This document shows, piece by piece, positions 16,195 to 24,182 of a stretch of DNA of 25,203 bases. This DNA comes from CAYPEK01 sp964409645. Its GTDB lineage: Bacteria > UBP15 > UBA6099. Below the pieces are notes generated by a model. The model saw only the letters and a program-made list of their open reading frames with translations. It was not told the origin of the DNA and ran no database searches. The translations under genes were made by a program, and so were the position numbers. The stretch covers positions 1 to 25,203 of the forward strand of contig CAYPEK010000059.1 of NCBI GenBank assembly GCA_964409645.1. The letters are read 5' to 3'. Within the stretch, counting starts at the first letter, position 1, and every line of letters starts with the position of its first letter.

Positions 16195-16203
16195 ATTATA
16201 TCA
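16195..16203 (-). promoter_or_regulatory. Extended -10 promoter of the SUMF-like gene
   Basis: On the minus strand the sequence TGATATAAT is a perfect extended -10 element (TGnTATAAT). The -35 side (TAGTAT, 17 nt upstream) is poor, as tolerated with extended -10 promoters. The start would be near 16188, giving a leader of about 80 nt that contains the hairpin TTACGC (16161-16166)/GCGTAA (16178-16183) and the palindrome CGCGGGCCCGCG. Confidence 0.55.
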
Positions 16204-16223
16204 AAAATAATTTAAATATACTA

Positions 16224-16253
16224 TTGTGCGAACACGGTCGGGCGTGGTAACAT
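16224..16253 (+). promoter_or_regulatory. Candidate promoter of the sigma factor gene
   Basis: TTGTGC (16224-16229) and TAACAT (16248-16253) are 18 nt apart. The -10 hexamer equals that of the TetR promoter at 6214-6219. The start would be near 16260, about 58 nt before the ATG. TATACT at 16217-16222 is an alternative -10 without a good -35. Confidence 0.4.
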
Positions 16254-16317
16254 AGCCAACCTTGGGAGATTTTGCTGGTTTTGCGGGAAGGGGGCAACCC
16301 AAATTATTACAAAGAAC

Positions 16318-17454
<1,137 letters not shown>

Positions 17455-17497
17455 CCACCCGCCCGGCATTTGCCGGATGGAGACAAAACGAAATGTG

Positions 17498-17523
17498 AAG
17501 CCCCCGCAACACGGGGGCTTTTT
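17498..17523 (+). terminator. Strong intrinsic terminator after the sigma factor gene
   Basis: AAGCCCCCG (17498-17506) and CGGGGGCTT (17512-17520) form a perfect 9-bp stem over loop CAACA, running into TTTTT. It lies 44 nt past the stop codon of the sigma factor gene and faces the convergent HAD gene. Confidence 0.92.
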
Positions 17524-17538
17524 CGTTTGAAATAGAAC

Positions 17539-18255
17539 TTATCGATTATTCAATTCTTCCACGAGGGCGATTATTTCGGAGATTGAATGGATGACAGGGC
17601 AGCCGGGATTTTTAGTGCGCGTCGGATCGATGAGGACGGGTTGGATGCCGACACCGCGCGCGCCTTCCACGTCCGCCGAGACGATGTCGCCGACGTGGAC
17701 GCAGGCTTCCGCCGTTTCGCCCGAGAATTCGAGCGCGAGCTTGAATATCTTCGGGTCGGGTTTTTCATAGCCGACAAGTTTTGAGTCGATCGCAAAATTC
17801 AGCATCTTGTCGAGGCCGGTGTTTTTCAGCAGACTATGGAGCCGGCCGTCCGCGTTCGAGATGATGCCGAGTTTGTAACCTTGCTCTTTGAGTCGGCGGA
17901 GCGTTTCGTACGACTCCTCCGGCACGCATCTCCAGAGGCTTGTGAACGAATCCTGCTCGCGGAGCTTTTCTTTAGCTTTGCTGACGGCGCCGGCATCCGT
18001 AAGGCCGACGCCGCGGAACATTGTCGAGAAATAAATCTCCCACACCATTTCGTCGTCGATCTCTTCGTTTTTGAGGTATTCGTCCACCGCGCGGCGCGCG
18101 TCGAGTTCAGCGTGCAGCACCGCGTCCGCGGTCGTTTTGATCCCAGCCTCACGCACTACCGACGCGATGAGTTCGAAATCGAGATAGATGAGAGTGTTTC
18201 CGGCGTCGAAGAAGACTGCTCTGATCCGCTGTTTGTCTGTTGTTGCTTCGCTCAT
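17539..18255 (-). CDS. HAD-superfamily hydrolase (subfamily IA-like)
   Basis: A 238-residue cytosolic phosphatase-like protein with all four HAD motifs. Motif I is FFDAGNTL with nucleophile Asp17; the residue two places later is Gly19 rather than the Asp of most phosphatases, a variant also seen in DAGGTL-type HAD proteins. Motif II is IISNADG (Ser133), motif III the lysine of GYEKPDP (Lys165), motif IV VGDIVSAD (Asp190, Asp195). A helical cap lies between about residues 30 and 110. The start at 18255 is the first Met, after a G-rich stretch. The substrate is unknown; a small phosphorylated metabolite is likely. The gene converges on the sigma factor terminator. Confidence 0.88.
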   Translation of the reverse strand: MSEATTDKQRIRAVFFDAGNTLIYLDFELIASVVREAGIKTTADAVLHAELDARRAVDEYLKNEEIDDEMVWEIYFSTMFRGVGLTDAGAVSKAKEKLREQDSFTSLWRCVPEESYETLRRLKEQGYKLGIISNADGRLHSLLKNTGLDKMLNFAIDSKLVGYEKPDPKIFKLALEFSGETAEACVHVGDIVSADVEGARGVGIQPVLIDPTRTKNPGCPVIHSISEIIALVEELNNR

Positions 18256-18407
18256 ATTCCCGTCCCCGCCGTTAAAGTCCGTATCGACGTCCCGTATAAT
18301 TTATATCGCTGGCCGAAAATGAGCAATGAAAAGTTTCAATTCAGCTCGTTCGGCTTGTCAAAACGGGTAAGTCCGGTTGAGTTGCCGATTTTTTTCGGCG
18401 GAAAAGG

Positions 18408-18435
18408 TTATAACGGGTGCCGGTTCCAATATAAT
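18408..18435 (+). promoter_or_regulatory. Candidate promoter before the acyltransferase gene
   Basis: A perfect TATAAT stands at 18430-18435 with TTATAA 16 nt upstream (18408-18413). The leader to the GTG at 18540 would be about 100 nt and holds two direct copies of CCGGATGGATCG (18449-18460 and 18468-18479, 19 bp apart). The rest of the 284-bp gap 18256-18539 shows no gene I can support. Confidence 0.35.
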
Positions 18436-18539
18436 TTGCTCAATCAGCCCGGATGGATCGCAAAAATCCGGATGGATCGTGCCGTGCTTATCGATCTCGG
18501 AAAACATTCGATATTTAGCGGCGCGGATCGGGTGAGAAT

Positions 18540-19778
18540 GTGGCGTTTTTGAAGACGGAAGTGTCCGACATCCTTTTTTTCTGCAGGAACGAGCCTTTCT
18601 TTTTCTGGAGCTCGGTGATTTTTTATGTCTGCATTCTGATGTGTGTCGCGCCCGGCTTCCGGCGATGGTTCAAGGGCACGTTCGAGGCCCCGAATCCGTC
18701 AACGAACTCACATCTCGCGCCGCTGGACGCGTTTCGCGGATTTGCAGCGCTCTGGGTGTTCTCTTATCACACGTGGATAACTATGCAGCCGCTGAACAAC
18801 GGGATGCTGTCGATGGGTTTTGTGAGGTACGGGCAGGCGGCGGTGCCTGTGTTCGCGGTTCTGAGCGGATTGCTTATATACAGGTCGCTGAGAGGCAGGA
18901 AGATCACCGGCGTGTTGCTGAAAAGCTACGCTAAGCGGCGTTTTCTAAGAATTTACCCGCTCTATCTCGTGACGATGATCGTCTCGGTGGCGATCGGAAT
19001 TGCGATAGGCAAGGGCGCTTGGGGCGACGGGAAAGCGGGCCTGATAGCAGACGTTTTTATGCTGAGGATGTTCGGGTTCCCGGATTTTTGCGGATCGCCT
19101 CCGTTCAACCCGCCGTCGTGGTCGCTGAATGTCGAAATGCTCTTCTATATCGCGCTGCCTGTTTGGATGATCCTGAGCCGCCGCCGGCCGGGTTTGTCCG
19201 CTCTTGCCGGTTTTGTGTTGTTCGCGGCTGCGGGAACGACGACGCTGGCGAAGCAATACCTTCTCATGAAGTATTTTTTCGTCGGTATTATGGTTTGCGA
19301 AGTGATGGAAAGCGAGTGGTTCGCGAAGCGCGGCAACGCGGCCGGAGGATTTTTACTTGCCGCGGGGATTGCTCTTCTGGGGCTTAACTGCGCCGGAATG
19401 CCGCTTCCGGACATGTTGATAAACAGTCTTTCGGCCAAGGCTGGGTTTGCAGCGAAACCGTTCGGAAATCCGGACTATACATTAACGATCGGTTTCGGGA
19501 CTGCGCTGGCGTTGCTCGGAGTGGTGAAATTCCGGCCGGCCGCCGTTTTGCTCAGCCTCTATCCGTTCAGATTCATCGGGATTGTCTCTTACAGCGTTTA
19601 TTTATGGCATACGATTCTGATTCGCGATCCGTTTCTGGGCGATATTGATTATGGGGCCGCAGTGGGTCGGGGAGACTGGTTGACATTTTTGCTCATATAT
19701 ATGCCCGCGGTGCTTCTTTATGCATCGATCTCGTATGTGCTGATTGAGAAGACGTTTCAAAAGATGCGTCCGAGATAG
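18540..19778 (+). CDS. Acyltransferase family 3 membrane protein (OafA/YrhL-like)
   Basis: A 412-residue integral membrane protein of the acyltransferase-3 family, which O-acylates surface sugars such as O-antigen, capsule or peptidoglycan. An N-terminal membrane segment (about 22-38) is followed by the family signature LAPLDAFRGFAALWVFSYH (59-77), with D63, R66 and H77 as conserved polar residues. PSWSLNVEMLFYIALP, near the middle, matches the family's WSLxVE motif. About ten membrane segments are predicted by eye. The start is GTG with GGGTGA 5 nt upstream; the first Met after it lies within the first membrane region. It sits upstream of and in the same direction as the polysaccharide genes, so modifying their product is a sensible inference. 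Confidence 0.88.
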   Translation: MAFLKTEVSDILFFCRNEPFFFWSSVIFYVCILMCVAPGFRRWFKGTFEAPNPSTNSHLAPLDAFRGFAALWVFSYHTWITMQPLNNGMLSMGFVRYGQAAVPVFAVLSGLLIYRSLRGRKITGVLLKSYAKRRFLRIYPLYLVTMIVSVAIGIAIGKGAWGDGKAGLIADVFMLRMFGFPDFCGSPPFNPPSWSLNVEMLFYIALPVWMILSRRRPGLSALAGFVLFAAAGTTTLAKQYLLMKYFFVGIMVCEVMESEWFAKRGNAAGGFLLAAGIALLGLNCAGMPLPDMLINSLSAKAGFAAKPFGNPDYTLTIGFGTALALLGVVKFRPAAVLLSLYPFRFIGIVSYSVYLWHTILIRDPFLGDIDYGAAVGRGDWLTFLLIYMPAVLLYASISYVLIEKTFQKMRPR

Positions 19779-20057
19779 TTCTTATTTAACAACTTTTATT
19801 GAAATATTTGACATTTATGCAAATCCGATATCTCTTTCGACGATTCACTGAAAGAGGCAGGCTTTGTAAAAAAAAAGTAGCGTAATGACAAAATTATATA
19901 TTTATTCAAAATACAAAAAGGCAGGAATGAAGCGTTGCGATTAACAAATTTACGACAATATAGCAAGTTTGATTTTATAGTATATATTAATTGATTGATT
20001 GAAAAAAGATAAAATTCTATGTATAAATAGGGATATTATGTCTAGGAGTATAACATC
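19779..20057 (+). other. AT-rich intergenic region before the polysaccharide operon
   Basis: This 279-bp gap is much richer in A and T than its neighbours, with many A- and T-tracts (for example an A9 run near 19869) and a tandem ATTG repeat at 19990-20001. It contains a good promoter at 19999-20027. I see no gene, tRNA or intrinsic terminator in it. Confidence 0.6.
19999..20027 (+). promoter_or_regulatory. Promoter of the kinase/polysaccharide operon
   Basis: TTGAAA (19999-20004) and TATAAA (20022-20027) are separated by exactly 17 nt in an AT-rich setting, close to the sigma-70 consensus. The start would lie near 20034, about 24 nt before the TTG start codon of the PfkB-type gene; AGGAG at 20044-20048 is its ribosome site. 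Confidence 0.72.
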
Positions 20058-20975
20058 TTGGATGGGCTTTTGATTGTTGGAACTGTAGCGTTCGACACAG
20101 TTGAAACACCATTCGGTAAGGTTGAGCGTGTGTTGGGCGGTTCCGGAACATACGCGGGGTGTGCGGCGAGTTTTTTCTGCAGCCCCCGGCTGGTTGGAAT
20201 TGTGGGCGAGGACTTTCCGGAGGAGTATCTCGATCTTTTGCGTTCGCGCGGGATCGATACGCAGGGTGTTGTAAGAGAACCCGGGAAGACGTTTCACTGG
20301 GCCGGCAGGTATGAGACGGATGTGAATGTTCGAACGACGCTTGTGACGGAACTGAATGTATTGGAGAAGTTCGATCCGGTGTTGCCGGGAAATTTCAGAG
20401 ACTCCAAGTTTTTGTTTCTGGCGAACACCGACCCGAACATCCAGTTGAAAGTGCTCGATCAGTGTCCGGAGCTTTCATTTACGGTTGTGGACACGATGAA
20501 TTATTGGATTGAGAACACGCGGGGAGCTCTCGACAAGGTGCTGGACCGGGTGGACTGCGTGTTGCTTAACGACGAGGAGGCGCGGATGCTATGCGGAACG
20601 CCGTTGCTTAACAAGGCGGCGAAGACAATCCTTGAGGGGCATCCGAGCGTTGTTATTATCAAAAAGGGCGAGCATGGAGTAATGATGTTCACGAAGGACT
20701 CGTTTTTCGCGATGCCGGGATTTCCTCTCGAACGCGTGTGCGACCCGACAGGTGCGGGCGATTCATTTGCGGGCGGCTTCATAGGCTGGATAGCATCACG
20801 TGGGAAGGCGGATGCGGATACGCTGAGGCAGGCTGTGGTCGCGGGAAGCGCGACTGCGTCTTACTGTTGCGAGGATTTCAGTGTTGACAGGTTTAGAAAA
20901 CTGGCTGCGGCTGAGATAGCGGAGCGGGCGTCGGCGTTCGGAGTCTCAACGTCGTTCGAGCCGCTTGAAATATGA
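20058..20975 (+). CDS. PfkB-family (ribokinase-like) carbohydrate kinase
   Basis: A 305-residue cytosolic kinase. The start is TTG, set by AGGAG 9 nt upstream; the protein opens directly into the first strand (GLLIVGTVAFD). The N-terminal PfkB signature region is RVLGGSGTYAGCAASFF (24-40), with the substrate-side Gly-Gly. The C-terminal signature DPTGAGDSFAGGF (229-241) supplies the anion hole and the catalytic base Asp235. The middle section VDCVLLNDEEARML (165-178) also fits the family. The family phosphorylates sugars, nucleosides or related alcohols; the substrate is unknown. It is the first gene after the promoter at 19999 and is followed after 106 nt by the tyrosine kinase gene, so it may supply a sugar phosphate to polysaccharide synthesis (inference). 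Confidence 0.88.
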   Translation: MDGLLIVGTVAFDTVETPFGKVERVLGGSGTYAGCAASFFCSPRLVGIVGEDFPEEYLDLLRSRGIDTQGVVREPGKTFHWAGRYETDVNVRTTLVTELNVLEKFDPVLPGNFRDSKFLFLANTDPNIQLKVLDQCPELSFTVVDTMNYWIENTRGALDKVLDRVDCVLLNDEEARMLCGTPLLNKAAKTILEGHPSVVIIKKGEHGVMMFTKDSFFAMPGFPLERVCDPTGAGDSFAGGFIGWIASRGKADADTLRQAVVAGSATASYCCEDFSVDRFRKLAAAEIAERASAFGVSTSFEPLEI

Positions 20976-21081
20976 GCATGTAGGCGGGAAACAGCCGTGA
21001 ATTTGTTTATTTTTTTGTTTATTAGTGAATAAAAACGGGTACAAAATTCTGGGGCTTGTAAGCGAACGCCAATAGGATGAG

Positions 21082-23265
21082 GTGGGAAAATTGGATATCC
21101 GCGACTACTGGGCAATTATATGGAAGCGGAAATTTGTGGTCTTCCTTTCAATTTCGACATTGGTCATAATCGGCGTGATTTATACGTTTGTAATGCTTAA
21201 AGCGACGTATGAAGCGACGGCACAGATACTGGTGGATCAACCAAACCGGGTGATAATAATGACCGACGCGAACGGCCGGATGCCCGAGCCGCTGAGCGTG
21301 GAGACGCAGAAAAAGCTGCTGAAGAGCAGGCCGGTGGCCGAACGCGCCGTGATGATTCTAAACAATACGAACCATCTGGATAAAAATCAAAAGGATTTCG
21401 CATATAATCTGATAAATCAGATTATCGCCAACAGCGACGAGGACACAGGCATCATTCGCCTGTCGATGAGAAGCACGGACGCCAACAACTGCGCGAAGAT
21501 CGTGAACGCGTACGCGAAAGCGTTTGAGGCGATCAGCCGTGAAATCACGGACAAGACGAACAAGGAAACGCTGGCTTACATAAAGGAACAGTTGGACAAC
21601 GCCGAAAGAGCGCTCGAGGATAAGGAGAAGAATCTCTACACCTTCAACGTTGAGAACGGCGTGGTGCTGCTGAACGAGGAGATCGAGAGAAAAAACAAGA
21701 CGATAAGCGACCTCGAACAGGAGCGGGTCAGCAAAATGCTCGAAGCCAATCAGTTGGAGGCGAGACTGAACAGCATCCGCGAACTATTCCGCGACAAATC
21801 ACTGAAGATAATGCAAAATGCGGAAGCGTTCGTGAACGACACGGAAGAGATTGTGGCGCTACGCGGAAATCTCAACGAACTTCAGGTAAAAAGGGCGAGC
21901 ATGCTTGTGAAGTACAAGCCGACTCATCCTGTAGTAAAAACGATAGACAGCGAGATAGCACAGTACGAAAAGCAACTCGAAAAGTATATCAGCGACACAG
22001 TGAACCACAGGATAGTAACACCGTCCGAGTACAACGACGACCGCAAGCTGATAACGGACCTCGAAACGCAGCTTCTGGTGACGCGATCTAAAATCACCAA
22101 CATTGATTATATCGTCAACAAAATGAAACAGGAGCAGCTTTCGTATCCGAAACTGCAATATGAATACACGCGGCTGCTCCGCGAGAAAGACATAGCGGAG
22201 AAGTTGTTCCTGCTGTTGTACGAACAGCATCAGCAGGCGCAGATCGAAGAAGTACAGAGAGATGTAAAAGTAAGGGTGTTCGAAAGGGCGGCTGTGCCGA
22301 GGCAGCCTGTCAGCCCGAACCGGCCGAAGAACCTCGCGGTGGCGGCGATGCTTGGGCTGATGATAGGCATAGCGATTGCGTTCCTGCTCGAAGAGATGGA
22401 GGAGACGGTCCGCACGAGCGACGACGTGAAGAATTACCTGAACCTGCCGGTGCTCGGCTCGGTTCCGTACAGCGCGGAGACGATCAACAAGCTGATCGTG
22501 GACGTGCCGCTGAAGTCGCCGATCGCGGAAGCGTATCGCCGCCTCAGCTTCTTCACGCAGCTCTTCTGCCTCGATCCGCCGATCAAAACGCTGCTGATTA
22601 CCAGCTCGAAATCGGACGAAGGTAAATCGACGACGCTGGCCAACCTCGCCATCTCGATGGCGCAGGAGGGCACGAAGGTGCTGGTTGTCGATACCGACCT
22701 GAGACGCCCGATGCTGCACCGCATGTTCGGCGTGGATAACTCGCTCGGCGTCAGCTCGATCCTCACCGGCGAACTCGAAGCGGAGATCGCGATTTCGGAC
22801 CTCTCGGTGAGCGGTTACCTGCCGAAGGAATCGTTCATGGACGTGATTGTGGACCGGCTGATCCAGCCATGCAGCATCAAGGGGCTGAGCATCATTCCGT
22901 CCGGTCCGCTGCCGGCGAACTCGGTCGAACTTCTCAGATCGGAACGGATGCTGGCATTCCTGCGGGCGATCGAGAAGAAGGCGGACATCGTGATATTCGA
23001 CAGCCCGCCCGCCATCCACGTCATCGACGCGGTGGTGATGTCCCAGATACTCGACGGAGTGCTGTTTGTCATTAACTCCGGCAGAATCAACCGGGACGAG
23101 GCGCTGCAGGTGAAATACATGATCGAAAGCACAAAGACCCCGATCATCGGAGTCGCTCTCAATAACATCGAAGTCTCCAGCCCGGATTACTATTACTACT
23201 ACTATTACGGCGGATACGGCTACGGAAGCAGACAGCGCCGAAAACGCGTTAAGCTGAAAAGATAA
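21082..23265 (+). CDS. Polysaccharide co-polymerase/BY-type tyrosine autokinase (Wzz + Wzc-like)
   Basis: A 727-residue inner-membrane protein that in known systems controls chain length and export of capsule or exopolysaccharide. The N-terminal Wzz-type domain has membrane segment 1 at about 17-38, a long periplasmic coiled-coil region, and membrane segment 2 (LAVAAMLGLMIGIAIAFLLEE). The cytosolic BY-kinase domain has Walker A SSKSDEGKST (508-517), Walker A' VLVVDTDLRRP (533-543) and Walker B DIVIFDSPP (635-643). The C-terminus carries a tyrosine cluster, seven Tyr in a row (703-709) plus two more, followed by a basic tail RQRRKRVKLKR. The start is GTG at 21082; TTG at 21091 behind GAGGTG is an alternative. 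It starts 106 nt after the PfkB gene and is followed after 23 nt by parB. Confidence 0.93.
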   Translation: MGKLDIRDYWAIIWKRKFVVFLSISTLVIIGVIYTFVMLKATYEATAQILVDQPNRVIIMTDANGRMPEPLSVETQKKLLKSRPVAERAVMILNNTNHLDKNQKDFAYNLINQIIANSDEDTGIIRLSMRSTDANNCAKIVNAYAKAFEAISREITDKTNKETLAYIKEQLDNAERALEDKEKNLYTFNVENGVVLLNEEIERKNKTISDLEQERVSKMLEANQLEARLNSIRELFRDKSLKIMQNAEAFVNDTEEIVALRGNLNELQVKRASMLVKYKPTHPVVKTIDSEIAQYEKQLEKYISDTVNHRIVTPSEYNDDRKLITDLETQLLVTRSKITNIDYIVNKMKQEQLSYPKLQYEYTRLLREKDIAEKLFLLLYEQHQQAQIEEVQRDVKVRVFERAAVPRQPVSPNRPKNLAVAAMLGLMIGIAIAFLLEEMEETVRTSDDVKNYLNLPVLGSVPYSAETINKLIVDVPLKSPIAEAYRRLSFFTQLFCLDPPIKTLLITSSKSDEGKSTTLANLAISMAQEGTKVLVVDTDLRRPMLHRMFGVDNSLGVSSILTGELEAEIAISDLSVSGYLPKESFMDVIVDRLIQPCSIKGLSIIPSGPLPANSVELLRSERMLAFLRAIEKKADIVIFDSPPAIHVIDAVVMSQILDGVLFVINSGRINRDEALQVKYMIESTKTPIIGVALNNIEVSSPDYYYYYYYGGYGYGSRQRRKRVKLKR

Positions 23266-23288
23266 TATCGCCGTGGGGTTCGGCTGGG

Positions 23289-24182
23289 ATGCTCGAGCGG
23301 TTCATTAAAGGCATAGTCGAAAAAGAGGGCCGAAAGTCGGTCGTGGAAGTGCCTATCGACCAGATATCGGTCAATCCTTATCAGCCGCGCCGCAATTTCG
23401 ACCAAAAGAAGCTCGACGAGCTCGCGAAATCTATCAAAGAGCAGGGCGTGATACAGCCGATCATCGTGAGGCGTTTCGGCAATGCCTACGAATTGGTTGC
23501 CGGAGAGAGACGCCTGCGCGCGTCGAAAATGGTCGGCCTGAAGTCCATCCCCGCCATAGTGAGGCAGCTCGAAGATCAGGACATGATCGAGATCGCCTTC
23601 ATAGAGAACCTGCAGCGCGAGCAGCTCGACGAGGTCGAGGTTTCGGACGCGTACGGGCGACTTGTTAAAGACAGCGGCGACATACAATCCGTCGCGGAGC
23701 GGGTCGGGAAGGACGTCGATACGATCAAAGAGCGGCTTTGGATGCTGCAGTTGCCGCCGATAATCAAAAAGGCGGTTGTTTCGAAGTTGATCTCGCTCGA
23801 TCATGCGCGGCTGTTGGCGCAGCTAGCGGGCGAAAAGAAGCAGTGCGACGCGCTCGAAAAAATTTATCAGGACAAGATGACGGTCGAACAGACCAAGGAA
23901 TACATCGAAAGCATGCCCGAGTTCATGAAGGCTCGCCCGGCGGCGGCGAGGCCCGGATTGAACAAAACCAAATATAAATACGCCTCGGAAAATCTCGGAC
24001 AGGTCAATGCGTGCATGGGCATTATCCGGGAGCTTGTGACCTCGCTTCGCTCGGCGGGCATGAACGTGTCCGTCAGCGAGATGCTTACCGGCAAGGCGAT
24101 GACGGTCAGGCTCTCGTTCCCGCTCGAAAGAGAGGAAGTCACCGCTGAAGCTGATCGCAATGGCGTTGATCCCTTAAACTGA
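23289..24182 (+). CDS. ParB/Spo0J-family CTP-binding DNA-partition-like protein
   Basis: A 297-residue protein with the ParB N-terminal CTPase domain (about 18-112): IDQISVNPYQPRRNF (23-37), the GERRLRA motif (72-78) and the ENLQRE motif (106-111). A helix-turn-helix region follows (SVAERVGKDVDTIKERLWML, 134-153; then SLDHARLLAQL). A divergent C-terminal segment (about 220-297) may dimerise. The LG(R/K)GL-like N-terminal motif that binds ParA in many ParB proteins is not obvious; the protein opens MLERFIKGIVEKEGRK. No parA gene is adjacent; instead it lies 23 nt after a BY-kinase, itself a ParA/MinD-like P-loop protein. Its stop codon overlaps the next start as TGATG. It may be the chromosomal ParB or a paralogue dedicated to the polysaccharide system. 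Confidence 0.9.
   Translation: MLERFIKGIVEKEGRKSVVEVPIDQISVNPYQPRRNFDQKKLDELAKSIKEQGVIQPIIVRRFGNAYELVAGERRLRASKMVGLKSIPAIVRQLEDQDMIEIAFIENLQREQLDEVEVSDAYGRLVKDSGDIQSVAERVGKDVDTIKERLWMLQLPPIIKKAVVSKLISLDHARLLAQLAGEKKQCDALEKIYQDKMTVEQTKEYIESMPEFMKARPAAARPGLNKTKYKYASENLGQVNACMGIIRELVTSLRSAGMNVSVSEMLTGKAMTVRLSFPLEREEVTAEADRNGVDPLN

Noticed and set aside
18319..18552. A 77-residue open frame (MSNEKFQFSS...) overlapping the acyltransferase start
   Set aside because: No ribosome site precedes its ATG, the composition does not look like a real protein, and it overlaps the better supported GTG start at 18540.
21859..23019. Long open frame on the minus strand inside the BY-kinase gene
   Set aside because: An Arg/His-rich shadow of the kinase, which has clear domains on the other strand.
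20976..24182. parS-like site near the parB gene
   Set aside because: I looked by eye for the usual TGTTTCACGTGAAACA-type palindrome and saw none here; a computed scan of the genome would be decisive.
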